Translations under genes and position numbers: made by a program
Assembly (NCBI RefSeq): GCF_023169945.1
Contig: NZ_AP025591.1
Span: 3,902,481-3,966,480 of the forward strand
Source of the DNA: Anaeromyxobacter oryzae
Lineage (GTDB): Bacteria > Myxococcota > Myxococcia > Myxococcales > Anaeromyxobacteraceae
Direction of reading: 5' to 3'
DNA length: 64,000 nucleotides
Notes under the pieces: generated by a model
The model's input: the letters and a program-made list of their open reading frames with translations, nothing else
What the model was told of the DNA's origin: nothing
Databases searched by the model: none
In this document: piece after piece, positions 1-10,663 of the stretch
Numbering within the stretch: the stretch's first letter is position 1
Layout: each line of letters starts with the position of its first letter

Positions 1-30
1 AACGGTAACGGTAACGGGTGACGGAGCCCG
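1..30. repeat. aacggt hexamer tandem repeat, cut by window edge
   Basis: The window opens in a short tandem array of the hexamer aacggt (two exact units, then aacggg and tgacgg). The same hexamer family recurs as two inverted arrays at 9252-9346. No coding potential is evident here; it lies upstream of recN. The left extent is unknown. Confidence 0.7.
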
Positions 31-105
31 GAGGACCCGTCATGTCTGAACGGATGCGCTACTGAAAATTTGCGCAGTGTCAGGGTCCCATGGATCATCC
101 CCTCC

Positions 106-1926
106 ATGCTCACGACCCTGCGCATCTCCGGCTTGGCGGTCGTCGACGCGGTCGAGGTCCGGTTCGGCCAGGGGCTGAACGTCCTCACCGGTGAGACCGG
201 CGCCGGAAAGTCGATCCTGGTGAACGCGCTGCACCTCGTCCTCGGCGGTCGCATGACGGCCGAGGTCCTGCGCGAAGGCGCCGACGAGGCGGTGGTGGAG
301 GCGCTCTTCGAGCTGCCCGCGGCCCACCCGGTGTTCGGCCGGCTCGAGGCCGCCGGCGTGGCGCCTCCCGCGGGGGACACGGCCGAGCTGCTCGTCCGGC
401 GCGTCGCCGCGCGCGGCGGCCGGGGCCGTGCGTTCGTGAACGGCGCGCTCTGCACGGTGTCGATGCTCGAGACCGCGCTCCGCGGCGTCGTGGACATCTC
501 CGGCCAGCACGAGCACGTCTCGCTCCTCGACCCGGCGACCCACCTCGACCTGCTCGACGCGTTCGCGCTGCGCCAGGCGCGAGGCGACGGCGGGCCGGAC
601 GATCCCGAACCGGGCGACGCGGAACCGCTCCTCCGGTACCGCGCCGCCCACGCGGCGCTCGCCGCCCTCGTCCGTGAGCGAGACGCGCTCGCCGCGGACG
701 AGGGCGAGCGGGCGCGGCGGGCGGATTACCTCGGGTTCCAGCTGAAGGAGCTCGCGGCCGTGGACCCGCGCCCCGGCGAGCTCGAGGCGCTCGAGGCGGA
801 GCGCCGCGTGCTCGCGTCCGCCGAGAAGCTGCGGGAGGCGGCGCGGTCCGCCGAGGCCCTCGCGTACGGTGAGGAGGGCAGCGCGTCCGAGCGGGTGGGG
901 CAGGCGGCGCGCGCGCTCGCCGAGGCGACGCTGCTCGACCGGCGCCTCGAGGCGCCGCTCGGGCTGCTTCGGTCGGCGGCGGTCGAGCTCGAGGAGGCCG
1001 GCCGCGAGCTCGGGCGGTACGCGGAGGCCGTGGGCGGCGATCCCGAGCGGCTGGCCGAGGTCGAGGACCGCCACGAGCACCTGAAGGCGCTCGCGCGGAA
1101 GCACGGCGGCTCGCTCGAGGCCGCGATCGCCCGGCGCGCGGAGATGGTGGCCGAGCTCGCGCGCCTCGCCGGCGGCGGCGACCGGCTGAAGGACCTGTCC
1201 GGAGAGATCGAGGCGCGGGGGAAGGACGCCGTCCGGCTCGCGGGCGCGCTCAGCCGGGCCCGCGAGGAGGCCGCGCGCGGGTTCGCCGAGTCCGTCCGCC
1301 GCGAGCTCGCCGGCCTCGCCATGGGCCGGTGCCGGCTGGAGGTCGCGCTCCTGCCGCCGGAGAGCGGGATCGAGTTCGGAGGGAAGGTCCTCGCGCCGGG
1401 AGGGGCCGAGCGGGCCGAGATCCTCATCTCGCCGAACCCGGGCGAGCCGCCGCGGCCGCTCGCGCGGATCGCGTCGGGCGGTGAGCTGTCGCGGATCCTG
1501 CTCGCCGTGAAGCGGACCCTCGCGCGCCGCGATCCGGTGTCGACTTACGTGTTCGACGAGGTGGATGCGGGGATCGGCGGCGCGGTGGCGGAGGCGATGG
1601 GGCGCGTGCTCGCCGACGTGTCCCGGGGGCGGCAGGTCATCTGCATCACCCACCTGCCGCAGGTCGCCGTGTTCGCGGACCGGCACCACCGGGTCGAGAA
1701 GAAGGTCGCCGGCGGCCGGACGCACACGTCGGTCGCGCTCCTCGATCGCGAGGAGGACCGGCGCCAGGAGGTCGCGCGGATGATGGCGGGCGTGACCGTG
1801 ACCGCCTCCGCGCTCGAGCACGCGGCGGCGCTCATCGAGGCCGCACGGCGTCCGCCGCTCTCCGCCGACAACGGACGGCGGGCGGCGCCGGGACGCGCCG
1901 CAGCGCGGCGGCTCAAGGCGGGCTGA
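106..1926 (+). CDS. recN: DNA repair protein RecN
   Basis: An SMC-like ATPase of the RecN family, which acts in the cytoplasm on double-strand breaks to help RecA-dependent repair. From the ATG at 106 it is 606 aa. Walker A GETGAGKS is at residues 29-36. The ABC signature ASGGELS lies near 456, Walker B YVFDEVDAGIGG near 480, and the H-loop THLPQVA near 514. The middle (about 150-400) is Ala/Glu/Arg-rich and coiled-coil-like, as expected for the arms. A TTG at 70 would add 12 residues, but the ATG gives the usual N-terminus MLTTLRISGLAVVD. The last ~25 residues are a basic low-complexity tail. It stands alone, followed by a separately promoted phosphatase gene. Confidence 0.96.
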   Translation: MLTTLRISGLAVVDAVEVRFGQGLNVLTGETGAGKSILVNALHLVLGGRMTAEVLREGADEAVVEALFELPAAHPVFGRLEAAGVAPPAGDTAELLVRRVAARGGRGRAFVNGALCTVSMLETALRGVVDISGQHEHVSLLDPATHLDLLDAFALRQARGDGGPDDPEPGDAEPLLRYRAAHAALAALVRERDALAADEGERARRADYLGFQLKELAAVDPRPGELEALEAERRVLASAEKLREAARSAEALAYGEEGSASERVGQAARALAEATLLDRRLEAPLGLLRSAAVELEEAGRELGRYAEAVGGDPERLAEVEDRHEHLKALARKHGGSLEAAIARRAEMVAELARLAGGGDRLKDLSGEIEARGKDAVRLAGALSRAREEAARGFAESVRRELAGLAMGRCRLEVALLPPESGIEFGGKVLAPGGAERAEILISPNPGEPPRPLARIASGGELSRILLAVKRTLARRDPVSTYVFDEVDAGIGGAVAEAMGRVLADVSRGRQVICITHLPQVAVFADRHHRVEKKVAGGRTHTSVALLDREEDRRQEVARMMAGVTVTASALEHAAALIEAARRPPLSADNGRRAAPGRAAARRLKAG

Positions 1927-1983
1927 CGGCACCCGCTGCGCCCCGCGCGTGCGGTGGGCAACTTCTGGGGCCGAAACCCTGCG

Positions 1984-2013
1984 TTGACCCTAGGTGGTTC
2001 GCGAGGTTACGCT
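1984..2013 (+). promoter_or_regulatory. Sigma70-like promoter of PP2C gene (leaderless)
   Basis: TTGACC at 1984-1989, 18 nt spacer, TACGCT at 2008-2013. The GTG start of the phosphatase gene is 6 nt further on, so the transcript would begin at or next to the start codon. Confidence 0.6.
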
Positions 2014-2019
2014 TTTCCT

Positions 2020-2808
2020 GTGGCGGCCACGCAAGCCCTCACGATCGCAGCGAGCGGCCAGACGGACGTCGGGCAGCGGCGCGATCACAACGAGGACGCG
2101 TACCTCGTCGACGCCGACCTGAACCTGTTCGTCGTCGCCGACGGCATGGGCGGCCACGCGGGCGGGGGCACCGCCTCCCGGCTGGCCGTCGAGACCATCC
2201 GCGACACCGTCCGGGACGCCCGGGAGCGTGAGCCGGAGCTGTTCGGCGCCGGGGCCGGGGTCGAGGACAGCCCGCTTCCGGACGTCCTTCGCGAGGCCGT
2301 GGAGGCGGCCTGTGCCCGGATCTTCCAGACCGCGCAGGCGGAGCCCGAGCTCGCCGGCATGGGCACGACCGTCACGGCCGCGCTGCTCGAGGGATCCGCC
2401 GCGTTCGTCGCGCACGTCGGGGACTCCCGCTGCTACCTCGTCCGGGACGGTCGGATCTACCAGGTCTCGGAGGATCACTCCCTCGTCAACGAGCAGCTCA
2501 AGGCGGGGGCGATCAGCGCCGAGGAGGCGAGGCACAGCCGGTTCAAGAACATCATCACGCGCTCGGTCGGGTTCGAGCGTCAGGTGCAGGTCGACCTCAT
2601 GGGAATCGAGCTGCAGCAGGACGACGCGCTCGTGATCTGCTGCGACGGACTCTCGAATCTTGTGGAAGACCCCGAGATCCTCCAGGTCGTCGAGGAGACC
2701 CCCGTCGACGATGCGCCGGCCCGCCTCATCGCCCTCGCGAACGCGCGCGGCGGCGACGACAACATCACGGTCATCGTGATCCGCGCGCGGCCTCCCGTCG
2801 CAGCCTGA
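2020..2808 (+). CDS. PP2C-family serine/threonine phosphatase
   Basis: A metal-dependent Stp1/PrpC-type phosphatase of 262 aa that probably counteracts Ser/Thr kinases, which are abundant in myxobacteria. Visible motifs: RDHNEDAY, VVADGMGGHAGG (metal-binding Asp and Gly-rich loop), AHVGDSRCYLV, EDHS, CCDGLSNLV and the closing GGDDNITVIV. No membrane segment is present, so it is cytoplasmic. A GTG at 1954 would add 22 residues with no family resemblance. I chose the GTG at 2020 because the homology begins just after it and a promoter-like -10 element sits 6 nt before it. No kinase gene is adjacent. Confidence 0.93.
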   Translation: MAATQALTIAASGQTDVGQRRDHNEDAYLVDADLNLFVVADGMGGHAGGGTASRLAVETIRDTVRDAREREPELFGAGAGVEDSPLPDVLREAVEAACARIFQTAQAEPELAGMGTTVTAALLEGSAAFVAHVGDSRCYLVRDGRIYQVSEDHSLVNEQLKAGAISAEEARHSRFKNIITRSVGFERQVQVDLMGIELQQDDALVICCDGLSNLVEDPEILQVVEETPVDDAPARLIALANARGGDDNITVIVIRARPPVAA

Positions 2809-2933
2809 GCCACCCTGCCGCGCCCGCCGTGAGCGCCCCCAGACGCCTTTTCTCGCGCTCGATCGCCTCGCTGGCGTCGGCGGCGACGCGCCGGGCGCCC
2901 TCCTGGGAGGGGATACGTGGGTAAATCCCTTTC

Positions 2934-2963
2934 TTGACAGCCAAGTAGGCCCTCTGCTACCCG
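2934..2963 (+). promoter_or_regulatory. Sigma70-like promoter for M23 peptidase gene
   Basis: A perfect -35 TTGACA (2934-2939), an 18 nt spacer and tgcTACCCG (2958-2963, extended -10 with TG). It lies about 110 nt before the peptidase start, leaving a leader of roughly 105 nt. Confidence 0.5.
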
Positions 2964-3075
2964 TCTGGATCTCAGCGCGTCCCGTGTATCCGGGACTGGC
3001 GTTCTCACCCCGCGTCCGGCGTCGCTAGCTTCACGAGCGCGCGACGGAACGGTGAAGCTCGGAGCGATCGACGGA

Positions 3076-3993
3076 ATGGCCGTACCGCCCAAGAGCCAGG
3101 TCTTCACCGTCATCGTGGTCAGCGACCACTCGCAGGCCGTCCGGAAGTTCCGGCTGCCGCGGAAGTGGCTCCAGAACACCGCGTACGCGGTGGGCGGCGT
3201 CCTGCTCATCGGTCTCATCACCACCGGCCACTACTTCTCCCTCCTCGGAGCGTCCTCCGAGAACGCCGTCCTGAAGGAGGAGAACGCACAGCTCCGCTCG
3301 CAGATCCTCCTCGTGCAGGAGAAGGTGGCGCACATCTCGGCCACCCTCGATCGCGTCGAGCGGTTCGACGCCAAGCTCCGGACGGCGGTCACCCAGCTCC
3401 AGGATCCCGAGCGGAACCTCGCCATCGGGCCGGTGGGCACCCCCGAGACCGAGCCGACGATCCCGGGCCCCGCACCCGCGGCCGAGGGGAACCTCTCCGC
3501 GCTGCCCGGGAAGCTCACCTCGCTCGAGACCGAGGCGTCCCGCCAGGAGCAGAGCCTCCGCGAGCTGCAGGAGTACTTCGACGACCAGCGCTCGCTCCTC
3601 GCCTCGACGCCGTCCATCTGGCCGACGCGCGGGTGGGTCACCTCCGACTTCGGCACGCGCATCGACCCGTACACCGCCGAGCGCCGGATGCACCAGGGCC
3701 TCGACATCGCCACGCCGCACGGCCAGCCGGTGTACTCGCCGTCGGACGGGACCGTCGTCTTCGCCGGGGTCGAGTCCGGGTACGGCAACGTGCTCGTCAT
3801 CGACCACGGCTACGGCGTGAAGACGCGTTACGGCCACCTCTCGGAGATCTTCGTCCACCTCGGCGACCGGATCCGGCGCGGCGACAAGGTGGCCGCCGTC
3901 GGCAACACCGGCCGCTCGACGGGGCCGCACCTGCACTACGAGGTGCGCGTGAACGGAATCCCCGAGAACCCGCGGAAGTTCATCCTCGAGTAG
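3076..3993 (+). CDS. Membrane-anchored M23 family metallopeptidase
   Basis: A LytM/M23 peptidase or divisome-type activator of 305 aa acting on peptidoglycan in the periplasm. A short cytoplasmic N-terminus is followed by one membrane helix (about 36-55), then a coiled-coil region (60-115 and again near 150-185) and a C-terminal M23 domain (about 195-305). Zinc-ligand motifs HQGLDIA and HLHYEV are present, so the enzyme looks active. The ATG at 3076 is used; a GTG at 3052 would add eight residues. The layout matches MepM/EnvC-like factors but no partner is adjacent. The next gene starts 53 nt downstream and is also an envelope gene. Confidence 0.9.
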   Translation: MAVPPKSQVFTVIVVSDHSQAVRKFRLPRKWLQNTAYAVGGVLLIGLITTGHYFSLLGASSENAVLKEENAQLRSQILLVQEKVAHISATLDRVERFDAKLRTAVTQLQDPERNLAIGPVGTPETEPTIPGPAPAAEGNLSALPGKLTSLETEASRQEQSLRELQEYFDDQRSLLASTPSIWPTRGWVTSDFGTRIDPYTAERRMHQGLDIATPHGQPVYSPSDGTVVFAGVESGYGNVLVIDHGYGVKTRYGHLSEIFVHLGDRIRRGDKVAAVGNTGRSTGPHLHYEVRVNGIPENPRKFILE

Positions 3994-4046
3994 CGCCGCT
4001 CCGCGTCGAGCTTGACGCGGGCGCGCGGGCGCGCGACTCGATCCCC

Positions 4047-5252
4047 GTGACGAAGACGACGACGCTCCTCCTCCTCGCCGCGCTCGCGGCCGGGTGTGCG
4101 CACGCGACCGGCGGCCGCGCGGGCGAGGGCACGGACGGCGCGCGGAGCACGGGGGCGGTCCGGAGCGGGGACGCGAACGCGCCCGCGGCGGAGGGCGCGC
4201 CCGTGGCGCGGCCGGAACCCAGGCCCACGCCCGTCCCCGCCCTCCCCGTCACCTTCGCCGCGGTAGGCGACGTGATGCTCGGCTCGACCTTCCCGGACGA
4301 GACGGGCGGACAGCTGCCGCCCGACGACGGCCGCGCGCTCCTCGTCGAGGTGACGCCGATCCTCGCCGCGGCGGACGTGACCTTCGGGAACCTCGAGGGC
4401 CCGCTCCTCGACGGCGGCACGAGCGAGAAGTGCAAGGGCTCGAAGAGCGGCCGCTGCTACGCCTTCCGCGTCCCGACCCGCTACGGCGAGCTCCTGCAGG
4501 CGGCGGGGTTCGACGTGGTGAGCCTCGCCAACAACCACATGGGCGACTTCGGCGACGACGGGCGCCGCTCCACGCGCGAGGCGCTCGACCGGGTCGGGAT
4601 CCGCTACTCCGGCGCGCCCGGCGAGGTGGCCCGGCTCGAGGTGCGCGGGACGCGGATCGCGGTCGTGGCCTTCTCGGTCTCGGCGGGCACCAACGACCTC
4701 ACCGACATCCCGGGCGCGGTCGCGCTCGTCCAGGCGCTCGCGAAGGAGGCGGACCTCGTGGTCGTCTCCATGCACGGCGGCGCGGAGGGCGCGGACTACC
4801 AGCACGTGCCGGCGGGGGTCGAGACGTTCTACGGGGAGAGCCGCGGCGATCTCCGCGCCTTCACCCACGCGGTCGTGGACGCCGGTGCGGCCCTCGTGCT
4901 CGGCCACGGGCCGCACGTCGTCCGCGGGCTCGAGGTCTACCGCGGGCGGCTCATCGTCTACTCCCTCGGGAACTTCGCGACCTACGGCGGGATGAACCTG
5001 AACGGCCCCAACGGCCTCACGGCCGTGCTCGAGGCGCGGCTGGCGCGCGACGGCACCTTCCTCGGCGGCCGCCTGCACCCCGCGCGACAGGAGAGGCCCG
5101 GCGGTCCGCGCCTCGATCCGGCCGGGACCGTGATCCCCATCGCCCGCCAGCTCTCGCGCGAGGACTTCGGCGCCGCGGCCGTCGAGATCTCGGACGACGG
5201 GACCCTCGCGCCTCCGCCCCCGGCCGCGCCCGCGGCGGCGCCGGGCGCGTGA
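4047..5252 (+). CDS. CapA-like metallophosphatase-fold lipoprotein
   Basis: Member of the CapA/PgsA family (PGA_cap domain), associated with capsule or poly-gamma-glutamate production; 401 aa. The N-terminus is a lipoprotein signal (LAALAAGC, Cys17), followed by an Ala/Gly/Pro-rich linker to about 65. The domain then runs with FAAVGDVMLGS, NLEGPLL, LANNHMGDFG, MHGGAE and GHGPHVVRG, the metallophosphatase-like metal-site motifs of the family. The C-terminus is Pro/Ala-rich. The GTG at 4047 is the only start that puts the lipobox at a normal distance. No pgsB/pgsC-like gene is nearby, so the actual substrate is unknown. Confidence 0.85.
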   Translation: MTKTTTLLLLAALAAGCAHATGGRAGEGTDGARSTGAVRSGDANAPAAEGAPVARPEPRPTPVPALPVTFAAVGDVMLGSTFPDETGGQLPPDDGRALLVEVTPILAAADVTFGNLEGPLLDGGTSEKCKGSKSGRCYAFRVPTRYGELLQAAGFDVVSLANNHMGDFGDDGRRSTREALDRVGIRYSGAPGEVARLEVRGTRIAVVAFSVSAGTNDLTDIPGAVALVQALAKEADLVVVSMHGGAEGADYQHVPAGVETFYGESRGDLRAFTHAVVDAGAALVLGHGPHVVRGLEVYRGRLIVYSLGNFATYGGMNLNGPNGLTAVLEARLARDGTFLGGRLHPARQERPGGPRLDPAGTVIPIARQLSREDFGAAAVEISDDGTLAPPPPAAPAAAPGA

Positions 5253-5264
5253 ACCGGCAGCCGG

Positions 5265-5945
5265 TCAGCGGCCCCGGTCCCGGAGGAGCTCCGGCGGAAG
5301 CCGCGCGAGCTCGATGCGCCCGTACCCCGCGAACAGCTGCGCCGCGAGCAGCGGGATCTCCGGCCGCGTCGCGCGGGTCTTCACGCGGAGCGGCGTGTTC
5401 AGCTCCGCGCCGTCGGGGCCGTGCGCGTCGTCCGGGTGATCGAGGTTGAGGCGGCCGCGCGCGACGCCGCGGCCGCCGAGGTGGAGGAACGTGACCGTGC
5501 CGCGCTCGACGGACTCGACGATCCCGACGTGCGTGAGCCCGTCGTCGGCGCGGCCATTCCGGTCCCGATCCCAGGTGTCGTGGAAGAAGACGAGATCGCC
5601 CGGGCGCGGCCACTCGCCGCCGCCGCCGAACAGGACGCCGTGGGCCTCGATCGCCCTGAATGCGGCGGCGACCCCGGACGTCTCCCGGGGGGAGGTGCGC
5701 TGCATCAGGGTGCGGAGCGGGATCCCCTCCGCCTCGTACACCGCCTCGACGTAGCCGATGCAGTCCGCGTTGAAGCGGGATCCGTTCACGACGAACGGGC
5801 GGGCCGTCCCGAGGAGGGTGCCGGCGCGGGCGGCCAGCCGCTCGGAGAGCAGGTCCTCGTCGCCCGGCCGCAAGCTGCGGGCGGCCCCGGCGCAGCCGGA
5901 GAGGGCGAGGACGAGGAGGACACCGAGCGGCAGGAGACGCGCCAC
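5265..5945 (-). CDS. CHAP/NlpC-P60-like lipoprotein hydrolase
   Basis: Predicted outer- or inner-membrane lipoprotein of 226 aa (lipobox LALSGC, Cys18) with a papain-like fold: Cys62 in NADCIGY and His139 in LTHVGIVES are the likely catalytic pair, with GDLVFFHD between them. Such enzymes cut peptidoglycan peptides or amide bonds. It is convergent with the capA-like gene (12 nt between stops). The reading frame stays open far upstream across the antisense strand of secA, but the lipoprotein signal fixes the start. The GTG at 5945 is preferred over the GTG at 5954 because the latter overlaps the -10 element. The exact family name is uncertain. Confidence 0.75.
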   Translation of the reverse strand: MARLLPLGVLLVLALSGCAGAARSLRPGDEDLLSERLAARAGTLLGTARPFVVNGSRFNADCIGYVEAVYEAEGIPLRTLMQRTSPRETSGVAAAFRAIEAHGVLFGGGGEWPRPGDLVFFHDTWDRDRNGRADDGLTHVGIVESVERGTVTFLHLGGRGVARGRLNLDHPDDAHGPDGAELNTPLRVKTRATRPEIPLLAAQLFAGYGRIELARLPPELLRDRGR

Positions 5946-5952
5946 GGACGTC

Positions 5953-5958
5953 ACTCTA
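5953..5958 (-). promoter_or_regulatory. -10 element TAGAGT, leaderless type
   Basis: TAGAGT on the minus strand, 7 nt before the GTG at 5945. No Shine-Dalgarno is present. Confidence 0.45.
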
Positions 5959-6012
5959 GAAGAGGGGCCCCGCCTGTCCAGTCGGAGCCCAAGTGTGCGA
6001 AGGTGCTCCCAT

Positions 6013-6040
6013 TTGATTTCGTCTGGCGCGGAGTTACCTA
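6013..6040 (+). promoter_or_regulatory. Possible secA promoter
   Basis: TTGATT (6013-6018), 16 nt spacer and TACCTA (6035-6040), in the least GC-rich part of the 267 nt between the divergent lipoprotein gene and secA. It would give a leader of about 165 nt containing distant complementary blocks cccaggg (near 6069) and ccctggg (near 6177). Confidence 0.35.
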
Positions 6041-6212
6041 AGCAGGTAGCCTCGGCGGCCCTCCGGAGCCCAGGGTCCCGGGGGCCGCAGCCCACATCGA
6101 AGGCGCTGCGCTGGCGGAACGCGTCCGGCCGGGCGCCTGTTCTCGTCTGACGGGGCCGCCGCGCGGGCCCCGCACCCCCTGGGTCCGCGAACCGGAGATT
6201 CGAGCAGAAAAC

Positions 6213-9059
<2,847 letters not shown>

Positions 9060-9138
9060 GGCCGCTCGCCGCTGGCTCAGGTCGAGGGCGGCCTCCGTGC
9101 TTCGGTGCGGGGGCCGTCGTGTTTTCGGGGGGGGGGAG

Positions 9139-9186
9139 TCGTCGGGTCGTCGGGCCGTCGGGTCGTCGGGTCGTCGGGTCGTCGGG
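9139..9186. repeat. tcgtcggg octamer array, six units
   Basis: Six head-to-tail 8 bp units tcgtcggg (one unit reads ccgtcggg). The array is not in any plausible coding frame, is likely to vary in copy number, and directly precedes other GC-rich repeats. Confidence 0.9.
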
Positions 9187-9251
9187 AACGGGTGAGGGGC
9201 CACGGGCCAGGGGCCACGGGAAGCGGGACACGGGAGGCGGGAACGACTGAG

Positions 9252-9346
9252 CGGTAACGGTGACGGAAACGGTAACGGCAACGGGCGGGACGCGAGCGAC
9301 GCTCTCGCACGCCGTTACCCTTACCGTTACCGTTTCCGATCCCGTT
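9252..9346. repeat. Inverted aacggt hexamer arrays
   Basis: The left arm (about 9252-9286) is a run of imperfect aacggt hexamers (aacggt, gacgga, aacggt, aacggc, aacggg). The right arm (about 9310-9346) is the same family in reverse complement (gttacc, cttacc, gttacc, gtttcc). The arms are separated by about 25 nt and could form a long imperfect stem. The hexamer also opens the window. Confidence 0.8.
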
Positions 9347-9425
9347 CTCCGTGCCCCGTGCCCCTGTCACCCCTCCCGCCCGGGGCGCGGCGCAGCGCAG
9401 AGGGGCTCCCTCGCTCCGATCGCGC

Positions 9426-9431
9426 TATCAC
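9426..9431 (+). promoter_or_regulatory. -10 element TATCAC, leaderless type
   Basis: TATCAC, 7 nt before the ATG at 9439. No Shine-Dalgarno sequence in between. Confidence 0.45.
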
Positions 9432-9438
9432 CCCCTTC

Positions 9439-10581
9439 ATGGCCCGCACCGATCGGACTGCCCGGATCGCGGCCTCGGTCGCGCGCTCCGCGGGCGCGCC
9501 GGAGCTGGTCGACACCCTCACCGCGCTCGAGGGGAGCGCGCTCTCGTCGCTGCTGCTCGAGGTGTTCCGCGCGCGCGCCGCGCGCGTCTCTCCTGCCGAC
9601 CTGCTCCACGCCGCGGAGCGCGCCGTGCACCAGCCGTCCTCGGCGGACGCGCGCCTCCTGAACCGCTTCGACGCCGCCGCGTTCGGCGCGGCTGCCGGGT
9701 TCGAGGCGCGCGACCTCGCGCCGGTGGCGCCCCTGGGCGCGTGCGCCGCGCTCGCGGGGGTTCACCCGAACAACGTGCTCGGCGCGCTGCGGGGCGCCGA
9801 GGTCCTCGGGGATCCGACCGTCCCGCTCGCGCTCGAGGCGGCGCTCCGCCGGCGCGACCGCGAGGCCCGGCGCGGACCGCCGCTCCGGCTCTGCGCGAGC
9901 GCGCGGCTGCTCCGGCTGCAGCCGGTGGACGCGCCAGGCTTCACGCCCCACTTCCGGCTCTTCTCTCTCGTGACCGCGGGCCGTGACGTGGGCGAGCACC
10001 GGTTCGAGACCGACGCGCTCACCGATCACGTCCTCGTCTGGCTCCGGCTCGCGTCGACCCTCCAGCGCCAGGGCTTCCGGTTCCGCCGGATCGAGGTGGA
10101 GATCTCGGATCTCGAGGCCATCTCCGCGCTCCTCCGGGCCCAGGGCGTGGACGAGGACGAGATCCGCTCGGTGGCGGCGGCCCACCGCGTCGGCGCCGCG
10201 GACGCGGTGCTCGCGGAGCGCGGCGTCGAGCTGCCGTCGGTGGTGGACGATCCGCGCGCCGCCCTCGGCGCGGCGCACGCGCAGCTCCCGGAGGAGGTCG
10301 CGCTCCGGCTCGACCGCGTCCGCGAGCGCGTCTTCCCGGTGATCGCGGCCGCGTACCCAGCGGTCGTCCTCCGCCTCGATCTCTCCCGCCTCGAGGGCCT
10401 CGGCTACTACCGCGGCCTCGCGCTCCGGATCCGCTTCCACGGCCCCGCCGGCATGCTGCCCGTCGCCGACGGCGGCGTCACGACGTGGACGCAGGCGCTG
10501 CTCTCGGATCGCAAGGAGCGGCTCTTCGTCTCGGCGATCGGGACGGAGCTCCTCTGCAAGCTCTACCGGCCGCTGGGCTGA
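9439..10581 (+). CDS. Conserved hypothetical, possibly class II aaRS/HisZ-like
   Basis: 380 aa, no signal peptide or membrane helix, so cytoplasmic. I do not recognise an assigned function. The C-terminal part (LGYYRGLALRIRF, then ADGGVTTWTQ and FVSAIGTELL) resembles the Y-x-G-L and GGRYD...GFAIG segments of histidyl-tRNA synthetase and of HisZ, the HisG regulatory subunit. A middle segment (RLCASARLLRLQP...HFRLFSLVTAGRD) could be the equivalent of their R-E-F-Q region. The catalytic arginines are not obvious, so it may be a non-catalytic paralogue. The ATG at 9439 is chosen over a GTG at 9358 because upstream residues are low complexity and a -10 element sits just before it. No histidine genes are adjacent. 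Confidence 0.6.
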   Translation: MARTDRTARIAASVARSAGAPELVDTLTALEGSALSSLLLEVFRARAARVSPADLLHAAERAVHQPSSADARLLNRFDAAAFGAAAGFEARDLAPVAPLGACAALAGVHPNNVLGALRGAEVLGDPTVPLALEAALRRRDREARRGPPLRLCASARLLRLQPVDAPGFTPHFRLFSLVTAGRDVGEHRFETDALTDHVLVWLRLASTLQRQGFRFRRIEVEISDLEAISALLRAQGVDEDEIRSVAAAHRVGAADAVLAERGVELPSVVDDPRAALGAAHAQLPEEVALRLDRVRERVFPVIAAAYPAVVLRLDLSRLEGLGYYRGLALRIRFHGPAGMLPVADGGVTTWTQALLSDRKERLFVSAIGTELLCKLYRPLG

Positions 10582-10642
10582 GCAGCGCGGCGGTCGAGGC
10601 GCGGCGTTCGCAGGGTCGCGCGAGGTTCGCGGGGTGGGGGGC

Positions 10643-10655
10643 GGGGCGTAGCCCC
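10643..10655. repeat. ggggc-gta-gcccc mini-hairpin
   Basis: A perfect 5 bp stem with a 3 nt loop in a G-rich spacer between two convergent genes. It has the same shape as the hairpin at 23019-23035. It could end transcription from either side, though there is no T-run. Confidence 0.5.
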
Positions 10656-10663
10656 CGACGAGA

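Larger units (their letters stand above)
9060..9438. other. Gene-free repeat-rich spacer after secA
   Basis: 379 nt with no credible gene. It holds a G-run (about 9126-9136), an octamer array (9139-9186), gggccacgg-type repeats (about 9195-9240) and two inverted aacggt hexamer arrays (9252-9346), then the -10 element of the next gene. Confidence 0.7.
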
